A DNA stretch of 64,000 bases from Solanum dulcamara (lineage: Eukaryota > Streptophyta > Magnoliopsida > Solanales > Solanaceae). The notes beneath the pieces were generated by a model. That model did no database searches, was not told where the DNA came from, and saw only the letters and a program-made list of their open reading frames with translations. The translations under genes were made by a program, and so were the position numbers. The number at the start of each line of letters is the position of its first letter. The first letter of the stretch is position 1. Shown piece after piece: positions 8,152 to 19,955 of this stretch. The stretch spans positions 69,501 through 133,500 of the forward strand of contig NC_077240.1 of assembly GCF_947179165.1 (NCBI RefSeq), written 5' to 3'.

Positions 8152-11100
8152 AGTTGGTAAGTTTTCACTCTTTCCTTTTCCATTTACTTGTCTATGTGAA
8201 AGTGGGGTAAATGATGGTGCCTGTCCCTTTTTCTCTGGTTACCACCTTGTTATAGTCCCCATGATAACTTCTACAGTTCCAATTCCCCTTTGGACTTCTC
8301 GCTCCTCGAGCTCGGGGGTGATTTGCCCTGCGGCTGCATCTGTGATTTCCTTCTCTCCTCCATTCTTAAAATAATTCCCAGAATATTGTGTTCAGAATAA
8401 CGTTTATGTGGCTTTCCTCTTCTCTTTTCATTTATTATTTTCCTTTTTCTCCTTTTCTTTTGGTTTTCTTGTTTCTGGTCCAAATTCATATGATGGAACT
8501 CTCTGCATGTATTCCTTTATGTCGAAAGTTAGAAGCTCTAGCCATAGCAGTTTGATTTTGTTCATAAGAATTAAAATTATAGATTGTCAAAAAGTTCCCT
8601 TCTCATAACAGGTGAAGCTTAGAAAGTCCATATGTGCCCGGAACTAAGAATCCAGGGAAATTAATCTTCACACTTGTTAATGTAAAGAGACATCATTTGA
8701 CCACAGAAACTATGTCATACTTTCTTTCATTTCTTGCACTAGGCCGTTATTTATCTAATGTCTAGCTTAGAGTTGGCCAAAATGATCCAACTTCTCCACA
8801 ACTGTCACCAACAGGTCCAAGATCAGTAGATAACAGTTAATTGATGAGAATTCCATTTTCTGATTTATACTTAGTCTTCTTAATTTTGCAGTGATTCCAA
8901 ATTCCTATTGGATGTCTCTTTTCCAGCAATGTGGTTGGGATCTGAAAATACTTTCTTTTTGAACCTCTAAGGAATAGTTCAACCTAGTGCTACTATGGCA
9001 AATTGAGTTTAAGAGCACAGATTGCTAGTTGGCTCATTTAGATAGAATTTAATGTTTTGGAATCTGCAATGCTTGTAATCTTCTATTTCTACGACTCACA
9101 GGCTTTTGTTTATACTTGGGTGGTTGTATTGGATGGTGAAGTGAAATTGAGTAATCCGGGTGGTTCATGGGGGTTTGGATCTATGATGTTACTGGACATT
9201 GTAATGGTTCTTGTTCTGCAAAGAGCTCGATGTATCTTGGTTTGAATGTGGACCTTTCTCTGATAATTAACCCTTGTGAAATGTGAATAGTTTTCTTGAA
9301 TGAGCTATGATCTTATACACAAATGATGTAGTTACCTATGTTAAGCATCACTGCTTTACTAATAGCAGTGGATCATTGGAAATGAAAGTGATCCCAACTC
9401 TGTCAACTTATGTACTCCAATTACTTTGCAAATTTTAGGGGCCATTTGCGTTGGAGAAAATGTGTAAAAATTAACCTTCCATATTCATTCATTTGTCACT
9501 TGTATTTCTATATCAGTCTCTATATACTTTGACATCTAATAGTCTTTGAAAAAAAAGAAAAAAAGAAAAGAAATTCAATCAGGTCAGTATTCAGTAATAA
9601 TATAGAACAAGCTTTTAAATCCCTCTATGATACACATTTTCTCACATTCTTGGTAGCTACTTTTGTATCACGTCGTTTCCATTTATGTTACACAATTTCT
9701 CAAACTCTTTTTTGGTTTGCAGCACATGTATCACGTCGAAGGTGGTTTCAGATAATTCTAAGAGGCTGAAAACTGAAATTAGCCCTATAGCCTAGACAAT
9801 AGCAACGACTTGGAAGAACCTCCTTCCCATATAGGGCTGAAATACTTGGCAAAAGCATATGAATTGTGCGGTTTCGTTGGGAATTCTGATGTTACAGGGT
9901 TTAACTTTTGTTTTAAACTATAGTCTGGGGAAAAATAAACTTGTCCTAATGCTCTGAGTAGCTTATTTTGTTCCAATTGCACATGGCTCGACAAACTTAC
10001 TTTTATAATCTCTTTAGCCTGTGCAAAAATTCATCCTGCAGCATATACTTTCATATATCAGTCTCATTCTATTTGTGGGAAGTAGAGGATACAATCTCTT
10101 CCACATGGTGGTGTCTGGACTGACTTATATAAACCTCAATTATTTCACTGGATATTTGATACCTCGATGGTCAGTTTGGATTTTCGGTTTGTTCATTTTT
10201 ATTAACCAAAATCGAACCATACTAATTTGGGTCATTCACACTAATGCCTCTATTTTGGAGTGGTCTTTTGGGGTGGTATGTTATTTTTGTCCTTCAATAC
10301 TTTAAGCCAAAAAAAAGTGGATGAAAATATCCTTGATACTGAAATAGCAAATTACTTTTTTTTGCTTGGCATTAATTTATATTTTGTATCATAATATTTT
10401 ACAAGTTAGACTGTAAGCCAAGACTAAACTCAGCATTTTAGATTATACAAAGAAAAATAAAGAAGAAGAAGATGATAAGTTGTGCAGTATATTTAGAATT
10501 TGTTTTAGTGTTGATGCTTTTTGAGCATATGTCTTTATCATCATTTTTAGAGGGGAAAAAACATGAATAATTATAAGACCGTACAAATTGCCCTCAAGTC
10601 TCTTTTTTTTCCAATACTTTTTCTCTTTTAGCAATTCTACTTATACCCAGTTGGATATAAGTCTTTAGAAATTGTCACATGGGCATAACTTCAAAAATTT
10701 GTGCAAAAAAAAAAAGATGAAAAGAAATGAATTGTGTAGTATTTTTAGAATTTATTGTAGTGCTTAGAAACTAAATTTATGCTTTTTTGGGCACATGTTT
10801 TTTGTAAAGGTTATTGTGTTTTATCACGAATTTATACAATATTGGAATGTGTATGTAGTGGAATAAGAATTTATGTTGCATTGTCATCTCCACTTTCACG
10901 TACCACGATATTATGTAATATCTGAATGCATACGTAATGGAATAAGGATTTATGTGTCATCGCCACCTCAATTCCATGTGAAAATGAAGATGAATAACAA
11001 TTCCTAAAATTTATTTTTACTTCAATTTCCCCCCCTTAGAATACTACTTTTTTTAATATATGTATGTAGTAGGTATGATTAATGTATGTTGGCCAAGTTT

Positions 11101-11873
11101 TTTTCTAGTATATACGTGTAGCAGCTCAATATATGATTAATTTTCATTTATTTTTTTTATGAAAAACAAGCTACAAATATTTCTTACAATATGCTGTTAT
11201 ATATATTCTCATTCACGTTAAGAGGATTTTTGTGAGGAAAATTAGCAAACGTGATATTTGATCATCAAATTTTTTTTATTATCTACATCACGTTGTTTAA
11301 GTTTGAATTCAAGTTATGTTAAGACTATTCTTTTTTTTTTGCATGGATTCTTAAGATTGTGATTTTGAATCTAGCGTGTTATTGAAGAGTCATTTGGGTG
11401 ACATCGATTCTGTGTCAAGATGGGACATATGAGATGGTTGTATATAATGTTATGATTATCGAATACTTGTGATGATCGGATTGATCGTGATATTATGATT
11501 GTGGTATGGAGGAGATACGACTATATACGGGTTACTTGTGGAGTTGCTATTTTGCATACTTACATGTTCATGCTTTACTTGCTTAGATATCATAGTGATC
11601 TTGTCGGTCCACATCAATTTATGTTCTTTTGAATATCACGGTGATCGTGTCGATCGGCATAACAATTTATGTGTTTTGAATAATTAATTAATTTTAATTT
11701 AAAACTTAATTTTGAATTGAATATTATAGAAATGATACATATTATAGGCATCTTTCAATAAATGTAGTAAATATATAATTAAAGTATTTTTAATACAAAT
11801 ATATTATAAGTATTATATGTGAATTTTAAACGCTTCGATACTATTTAAATTAGGATAATTAGTTATTATTTAA
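8152..11873. other. AT-rich intergenic DNA, no gene seen
   Basis: Only short scattered reading frames occur, with no recognisable domain, RNA gene or bounded transposon. An imperfect duplicated block lies at about 10835-10980 (GGAATAAGAATTTATGT-like sequence twice). Homopolymer A and T runs are frequent. Confidence 0.5.
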
Positions 11874-11998
11874 AAAAGAGAGAAGGAAAAAAGAAAGAGA
11901 AAAATAGATAGAAAAAAAAAAGAAAAAGAAGCACGCAGAAAGGGGGGGAGGGGGAGAGAGAGGGAGAGGGAAAGAGAGAGAGAGAGAGAGGGGGGGAT
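11874..11998 (+). repeat. Near-continuous polypurine tract
   Basis: About 125 bases composed almost wholly of A and G, passing from GAAAA-type repeats to a (GA)n run flanked by G7 tracts. Only a few pyrimidines interrupt it. It is probably a simple-sequence expansion. Confidence 0.85.
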
Positions 11999-12749
11999 AA
12001 TTGAGTGATTTTAGTTATTAATTAAGATAAATATGTTGTAGATCATAATTAAAAAATATCTTAAAAAAGAGTAATTATTAATTTAAAAGAGTTCATTTAT
12101 GTAAAAATTTCAAATTATTACTTCATGCAACTATTAACGTAACTATAAGCCCATTAAAAGTTGAGTGACAGTTCGCCCTTCAAACATACAACTTCAAAGT
12201 ATGTCTTAAAATTAATTTATTAACTATTATAACTTCATGTCTTAAAATTAATTTATTAACTATTATAACTTCAACCTTTCGGATTTCTTATTGTAAACCA
12301 AACCATATATGCGTGAACTGATTCTATATTTTTATTCCCGATTAAATACTTACATTAAAGTAAATAATAATTTAAAGAAGGGATATGACCTGCAATGCTC
12401 GATCAAAAGAAACTTTGAAATCTCTAATTGAAAATAATAATAATATATCTTTATTCTTTTCAAATAAAGGGAGAATACAATTTTAAATTTTACTGACAAA
12501 TATAATTGATATGGCAGATGATATGCTCCGTATATAGCAAAACTCTAAATAAGAATGAGAGTATTTTAATCTTTGCATATGGATTTTGGTCGGATTGAAT
12601 TGGATTAGTTCTTTTTAATTGAATTTGTTCAACCAAAAGTAGAAAATAAAAAAAGAGTAAAAGATTATTTTCCAACAAATTTGGGTTTTGTATTGGATCA
12701 GCTATGATTAGTATTTTTAATTGAATTTGTATTATAAAGATAAAAAATA
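11999..12749. other. AT-rich DNA with a perfect 36-bp tandem duplication
   Basis: A 36-bp block beginning ATGTCTTAAAATTAATTTAT occurs twice head to tail (12201-12236 and 12237-12272) without differences. Nothing else definable was seen up to the target duplication of the next element. Confidence 0.6.
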
Positions 12750-13721
12750 AAACATGTTGACACCCAATTTTGACCATCCACAACGTAATTTTTTGTTTTA
12801 AAAAAAATAAATAAAAATGCACATATATTATTATTTTAAAATAATTTTGGTATATATATATATATATAATAATTATTGAACATTAATATTTTTATTATAT
12901 ATTTGAAAATTATCTCAAAAAGATTTTTTTTACTAAATATTTTGTTAATTAGCTTGACTTAATTAATAGACTCACATTTCAAATTAATTATTTTAATTCT
13001 AGATTTCTTCAATTTTAAACAAATTAAAATAATTAGCTTTTATAAAACCATGCATATTTTCAAGTGTATTTTAAATATTTTTTATCATCTTCATAACATA
13101 TGTATTTTTGTTATATAGTTATTATCTTTTAGTAATATTTAAAATTGACTTATAAAAAAGATTATTTATTTGTTATTATTAAATATTTCGTAAATTAATA
13201 ATTAGTTACAATAATGTTAATTATTTTGTTCTTGTTAAAAATTAAGAAGCTCATTAATTAGTTCATATTAATTCATCTTATTTGATAACCAAATTCACTA
13301 ATTAATTTTACGTTTTCACTCTTTTTTCCCCTAAATAACATATAATTAATTCTATATTAACAACTTTTTAAAATTATACTATTTATATCATCCCCCAATT
13401 TTGCATCTCATTCTATCTATATACTGCAGATAAATTAATTTACACATTGTTATAATAAGATAATTTCTCAATTTATGGACTTTACAATTTTTTATTATTA
13501 TTATTTTTCATATATAAACACTTATCCGAATTTTTTTTAAAAAAAATAAAAATATATATATAATAAATAATTCATCCGATTTTTTTAAAATAAAAAATAT
13601 AAATAAAATATATATATTATTATACTCATGCTTTGTCCCCCTTCCCATATCCCTATACCATTTTTTTATTCCACGCTTGTCCCCTGCCCATATACCCATA
13701 TTAATATTATATCTCTTTTCC

Positions 13722-14005
13722 AGAATATATATATATATATATACCCCCTCTAACCGACACTATTTCAAAAAAAAAATCACGCTTCCTTCTTCCCATTTTT
13801 TTTATTCATTTATTTATATATATATATATAGTTATTCTACCCATGTGCCCCCCCCCCTAACCCTATAAAATAATAAATAAATAAAAAAAAAGCAAAATGT
13901 GTCCCCTCCCACTTTTCAGAAAAAATAAAATAAAATATATATATATATATATATACATACACATATTAATAAACTAAACATGTTTTGTCCTCTCCGTTCC
14001 CATTT

Positions 14006-14060
<55 letters not shown>
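13722..14060. repeat. Clustered (TA)n microsatellites in the LTR 5' half
   Basis: Pure or nearly pure TA runs lie at about 13722-13742, 13815-13830, 13936-13956 and 14008-14060, within AT-rich sequence carrying C-rich interruptions such as GTGCCCCCCCCCC. Confidence 0.85.
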
Positions 14061-14062
<2 letters not shown>

Positions 14063-14139
14063 CATCCGATTTTATTTTTAAAATAAATAATTAATACAAT
14101 AAAAATAAATAACATTAATTTATACCACGCGTCCCCATA

Positions 14140-14380
14140 TATATTCTTCCGAATATATATATATATTTCGCATTTTTATAATATTCATTCCGTATTATTT
14201 TAATAATCCGTCCATTCCGCATTATTTAAATATTCCGCCCATTTCGTATTAATTATTATTTTTCCGCCGTTCCGCATTATTTTATATTTTCGCCCGTTTC
14301 GCATTATTTTATTAATTTATCCACTCCGCATTATTTTAATCATCCATTTTCTTTTATTATTTTACTTAATCCGCATACCC
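14140..14380 (+). repeat. Degenerate tandem repeat just upstream of the LTR TATA box
   Basis: About seven imperfect copies of a unit resembling TTCCGCATTATTTTAATAATCCG, each about 25-35 bp, run up to the TATA box. CCGCATTATTTT and the variants TTCGCATTATTTT and TTCGTATTAATT recur. The position suggests enhancer-like subrepeats, which is inference. Confidence 0.7.
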
Positions 14381-14385
14381 CTATA

Positions 14386-14394
14386 AATAGAGGG
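14386..14394 (+). promoter_or_regulatory. TATA box of the LTR
   Basis: TATAAATAG in a CCCCTATAAATAGAGGG context, the typical plant LTR promoter form. It is the only strong match in the element. GC-richer leader-like sequence (GGGGCTTACACGGACAGG) follows about 30 bp downstream. Confidence 0.6.
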
Positions 14395-14789
14395 ATTAAA
14401 CAGAACAACAAAGGGGCTTACACGGACAGGAGAGGAGAGAAAACAGAGAGAATCAGGACAGAGGAATTGAGATAGATTTTTGGCATAGACAAAAACTCCT
14501 ACACTAGTATTCAAATATATCTTACAAAAATTCTCAAATTTTTTTTTCTGAATTTGCACTTGAATTTACTTAAAAACGAGGGTAGATTCATGACCAAATC
14601 ATCCCCGTTCACTGCCCTGCAACAGGTAATATTTACTCCATGTTCCTTTGTTTTTTTTTTTGTCATTATGCTTAAATATTGTCCTAAAAATGCCAGCTTC
14701 CTAATTCCGTCACTCTCTTCTTATTTGCATGAATGTTTTGGGAGCAAAAATGGAGTCTCGATGTAGTCTTCATTCCTTCACATGGAGCC

Positions 14790-14897
14790 AATATCCTTAT
14801 TATTATTATTACTATTATTATTATTTTCATTATTATTATTATCATTATTATTAGTATATTTTCTTTACTGTTATTATTGTTATTATTATCATTATTG

Positions 14898-14943
<46 letters not shown>

Positions 14944-15141
14944 GTTTTCGTTACTAATATTATAAGTAGTAGTAGTTGTATTTTTATTTTTACTGTTGAT
15001 ATTATTATTATTATTATTATCATTAGTGCATTTCGTTTACTGTTTATTATTATTATTAATAATAATAATTATAATATTAGTAGTTGTTGTAATTGTATTT
15101 TTATTCTACCGTTAGTATTATTATTATTAGTTAATGTATTT

Positions 15142-15219
<78 letters not shown>

Positions 15220-15264
15220 ACCATTATTATTATATTTTTATATTATTATTATCGTTATATTTGT

Positions 15265-15302
<38 letters not shown>

Positions 15303-15631
15303 CGCTGTTATTATTAATATGGCTATTATTATTATTTTCATTGTTATTGTTATTGTTATTGTTGTATTATTATTATTATTATTATCATTATTATTAGTAT
15401 ATTATTATTATTATTACTAGTAGTATTATTAGTATTATTTTTTTTTTATCATTAGTATTTTTATTTACTGTTTTTTTTATTATTAGTATTATATTTTATT
15501 ATCATTATATTTTATTATCATTACCGTTATATTATTATTATTATTATTATTATTATTGTTATCGTTATTATTATTATTATTATTATTATTATCGTTATTG
15601 TATTTATTATTATTGTTGTTGTTATTTACTG

Positions 15632-15675
<44 letters not shown>

Positions 15676-15704
15676 TATCATATTATTATTATTATTTGTT
15701 GTAT

Positions 15705-15771
<67 letters not shown>

Positions 15772-16035
15772 ACTACCGTTATTATTATACTTTATTATTA
15801 TTATTATTATTATCGTTATGATTATTATTATTATCATTGCTATTATTATTATGGCTATTATTATTGTTATTGTTATTGTTGCATTATTGTTATTATGATT
15901 GTTGTTATTATTGTTGTTATCAGTATTATTATTACTATTATTATTATTACTATTATTACTACTACTATTATTACTATTACTATTATTACTATTATTACTA
16001 TTACTATTTTTATCAGTATTATTTATTATTATCAT
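14790..16035. repeat. 1.25-kb compound (ATT)n/(TA)n microsatellite field
   Basis: A nearly unbroken run of the trinucleotides ATT, ATC, GTT and ACT, with two long (TA)n blocks (about 15156-15212 and 15709-15767). Reading frames here encode only poly-Ile/Leu/Tyr/Asn strings and are not genes. It lies downstream of the LTR TATA box. Confidence 0.95.
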
Positions 16036-16606
16036 TACATGTTAAATTTGCTTTTATAATTCGAATATGTTCTCACTAATGCAATAGATAACATTATATA
16101 GATATTTAGGTTTGTGAAACTTTAATTAAAATGGTTCATCATAATAAAAGAAACCAATATTTTTCTTTAAGGCTTAATTACTAAAAAATATATAGCGCAT
16201 TTAAACATTCACTTATTTCATGTGCAAAATAATATTCGCCTAATAATTTCAAGTTCGAAAATCTTTTTCGCATGTAATTACTAAGCTTTGTTTTCAAAAC
16301 TTTTGAGCAACCTTTTTATAATTTTAATCATTTAACCTAAGCTTGGCCGATAATCGTTTTTAACGAATCTTGAAGGATGCCTAACCCCTTCCCTTTAGGA
16401 TAACTAGAACCCTTATCTAGAATCTCATAAGCTAAGTAGACCACTAATCGGAGATCATTTTTTAGCATTAAATTTATCAATTATTTAGGTATCCTAATTT
16501 ACCTTAAAAATAATTAGGTGACGACTCCTTAAAATTAAATAATTTAGGAATCATCAATATGTTGTACACCGTTTGCCCTCGAGTTAAAATGGGGTATAAC
16601 AAAACA

Positions 16607-17035
16607 TATTAAAAAAGGGATTACCCACAAGAAGTTAGATTTTCCGACAAATGTGATCTTTGTTTTTGTAAGGACAATATTTTGTGATATTTATATTAAA
16701 AAAAATATATAGTTAAGTGAAAAGCTCAAAGTTATATGACCATCTAATGAAATTTACCTGATGAAAACAGAGAAACTAGAAACCTTTAAGCATATGTACG
16801 TGGGTTGTTTAATGTTTGTTTTAGTTGTGCCTACACGACATATTGCAAATGTTCTTATGTTAAGGCAGCCTTGTCGGCTTGCATGCCCTTTCATGACATG
16901 ATGTAAATGAAAGAGACTATATGTATGCACATGAAGTAATTGATCAAGCAATTCGTACAATCGGCGATTTAGTGAAAGTTTTGCAGTAATTGAGATAATA
17001 GTCATACCATAATATAAGACAAGGAGTAAGGAAAC
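16607..17035. other. Host DNA between two LTR elements
   Basis: Short AT-rich stretch with no recognisable feature. Confidence 0.5.
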
Positions 17036-19941
17036 TGTTACATTCCGTATTTTTGCATTTTGGATTATTCGTAAGTTAACGATTATAAATTCAAGGACTT
17101 TTAATTTTGAATTTTAAAAGGACATGATTTGTTGTAGATGCCAAGTTATATGAATAATTTATGTGTAGTAAAATACATCTCAAGAAGGACCCTTAAGCCA
17201 AATCAAAATAGAAGCTATCAAATATGTTTTTTTAAAGTCATGTTTCGGGTAAGCTGACTTCGGGAGGCCATAACCTCCTTATAATTTAAGAATTTGGGAA
17301 AACTCTCAACATGAAAGTTGTAGATAATTGAAATATCTTTCCAACCTTAGGTCGTGGGACGAAATGTGATATCGGAGTAATAAGATATAGATGTTTTAAG
17401 TCTGACAGGACAAACTAATTAGTGAATTCGGCCCAACCCAATTCTAATTCGGGTCAGGCCCAATGCCCACGAAATTAAATCTGATTTTTTGTATCTATTC
17501 CTTCATACTTTAGACCAACATAATTCTGGAAATTTCTAGAGAGAGAGAGAAAGGGAGTTCTTGAGAGAAATACCAAATCCGACCAAAATTCAAGTCCCGA
17601 AATCCGAAACTCACGAAGAGAAAATTGTTGTACATCGCGTTAGCTTCAATTTGAGGTAGATATCAATCAATAAGGAGAATATTCAATGTGGTGCTGCAAA
17701 TTTAAGGTAATATTAAAGTCTCCTTTTCATTGTTAACAAGTTTAGTTAGAGTTTTAACGGATTAAAACGGAGAAAATAGTATTATAAACTAGTTTGGTGA
17801 TTTGTTGAGATTTATAGGTTAAAGGGTTGTTTTAGGTAGATTAAATGGATGGAATTAGCTTAGTGATGATGTATAATAATGGTTGATATTGTTTTGATGT
17901 TGTTGATGAGTTGTTGTTCTTGAATTTGGAGGAAAAAGGTGTATGAAGATTGTGAATGTTCAAACCCGTTTTTGGAATTGAGTAGCTGGTAGTAATTCTG
18001 GAATATCTCATTGTGTAGACCTTCGATTTTAGATATTAAACATGTTTTGGAAAGATAATACACGTACCTACAACTCTTATGTTTATGTCTTAGTCTATAT
18101 CTGCTGTTATTATATCGAAAACGGAGGATGAATCATAAGCCAAATTCTGTCCAGATTCTGGAATGAAAAATCCTTCATGTATAGCTGTTCGTATTTTGAT
18201 GATATCTCTATGTAGAAAATGATTTTTGAGTTGATTTCTTTTGCATTGGAAACTTAAGACAGAGATCTAAATGTTTCATGAAGGTCATAAAGTCCAGTTT
18301 TGCCGTTTTCATTTTCAAAATTGAGATACAACGTGAGGTACTTGACTTTCCGAATTTACTGCTTTAGTAACATGAGTTGGGTGGAAACATTCTAGGCTTA
18401 TTGTCAATAATAAATCTTACTTTGTGTCAATATTTTGGATTGTTGATGTTTCTTGATGATTATATGGTTGGTTTGAAAGTGGGAAAAGTGAGCGGTATAG
18501 GGGAGGTGCTGTCCAATATTTTTTAGAAATAACCTACTAACGATAGACTACGTTTTATTCTTGTCCATAGCTTAACCATAGTGCTTAACGTTTTAATATA
18601 GGTTGAGACAATATTGGACAACATATATGTATAAACGCTAAAGGTATGTAAAGTTAACATTTTCTTTTTTTGGCATGATCCATATGAAACGAACGAATGA
18701 CGTATGCTTAAATTCCAAAGAAACTCTTATTCGTAGATATACTCGGATGGCTACCGTTCTTGATTTTCAAAATTTATATTGTTATGTCTTGACTCATGTG
18801 TATGATTCCAGCCATCCTAGTTGGTATAACTCATGTTGTGGTATAATTCATATTTTAGTATAATCCATAATTGGTGTGATTCATAATGACTATTGTCTTG
18901 GTTTTCAAATGATGGACTGTTTTGCTTATTCTATTAAGTCTTCGATAATGATCAAATTTCACAAGGTTGCTAATGATACCTTATTCGTGCATATTGTTAT
19001 GGTATTATTCACCGAGTCCTACGATAGGCCGGGTATGTTATCATGTATGGATTCTACTACATTATTTACCGAGTCCCTTACTAGAGGGCCGGGTACGTGA
19101 TATGATAATATGATATTATGATGATATGACGATATGATTATGGCACCAAGTCCCATAATGGGCCGGGTACGGTATCAGTGTACACTACTCTATTCACCGA
19201 GTCCCTTGCTAGAGGGCCGGGTATGGTATATATATACATATAACGATATATTGATATAATTATGACACCGAGTTTCCTAACGGGCCGGGTATGATATATG
19301 ATGATGATATGCATGTATTCATTTCATAAGACACAGGTACAGTGATTAGCTCCTGAATCTTTATTGCAGATGTGATCTCCTTTACGGTATTTTATGCTTT
19401 ATATACTCGGTACATAGTTCGTACTGACCCCCTTTCTTTGGGGGGCTGCATTTCATGCCCGCAGGTATAGATACTCATTTTGGAGAGCCGCCAGCTTAGG
19501 ATTCTACTCAACGAGTTTGAAGTGCTCCATTGTCTCGGAGCCCAAACTTTGAGTATTAATCCTTATAATGTATATATTTGTGTATTTAGGGGTACGACAG
19601 GGCCCTATCCCGTCATATGCTATTGTTAATCCTCTTAGAGGTCTGTAGACATATGAGTGGGTTGTATATAGATGTTGTCCGGTGTACTAGTATGACTTAT
19701 GTTTTTGGACGTTTACATTCAGAATGGAAGCCTTGTCGGCTTACATATTATGTTATCTTATTTTTGACAATTAAGACTCCCCAAAAAAATAGGAGATTTT
19801 GGTATATATATAAGTAACAGTTTGAGACGACGTGCTACCCATATAAATCTTATATCATGTTTAATTGCCAATTGACTATAGATAATAGGTGTGTATATGA
19901 GGGTCCAATTCGGACACTAGTCACGGGGTTAGGTCGTGACA
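17036..19941 (+). mobile_element. 5' LTR of a Ty3/gypsy element (chromovirus, Tekay/Del type probable)
   Basis: A 2.9-kb LTR from TGTTACATTCCG to GGTCGTGACA, followed 4 bp later by a primer-binding site. It carries five scattered subrepeats of (C)ACCGAGTCCC...GGGCCGGGTA (19010-19290). It also has the block GACCCCCTTTCTTTGGGGGG...CATGCCCGCAGGTA (about 19427-19470), a combination I associate with Tekay-type LTRs of Solanaceae. The 3' LTR is not found, because the element is interrupted at 23386. Confidence 0.85.
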
Positions 19942-19945
19942 AAAG

Positions 19946-19955
19946 TGGTATCAGA
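19946..19955 (+). promoter_or_regulatory. Primer-binding site (initiator tRNA-Met)
   Basis: TGGTATCAGA four bases after the LTR end. This complements the 3' end of plant initiator methionine tRNA and is used by most Ty3/gypsy elements to prime minus-strand DNA. The last bases of the usual TGGTATCAGAGC are changed. Confidence 0.88.

Larger units (their letters stand above)
12755..16601 (+). mobile_element. 3.8-kb solo-LTR-like element, Ty3/gypsy type, with perfect 5-bp target duplication
   Basis: The element starts TGTTGACACCCAATTTTG and ends GGGGTATAACA, i.e. TG...CA ends. It is flanked by AAACA on both sides (12750-12754 and 16602-16606). A TATA box (CCTATAAATAGAGGG, about 14380-14394) sits mid-element. 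The 3' part has the GGATGCCTAACCCCTTCCCTT and GGTGACGACTCC blocks also seen in the minus-strand LTRs at 25240-29374. No gag-pol is present, and the internal TATA indicates one LTR rather than a full element, so I read it as a solo LTR left by LTR-LTR recombination. Very long LTRs are known in the Tat/Ogre lineage, and assignment to it is a guess. Confidence 0.72.

Noticed and set aside
14733..16079. Several open frames on both strands rich in Ile, Leu, Tyr, Asn
   Set aside because: They only translate ATT/TA microsatellites.
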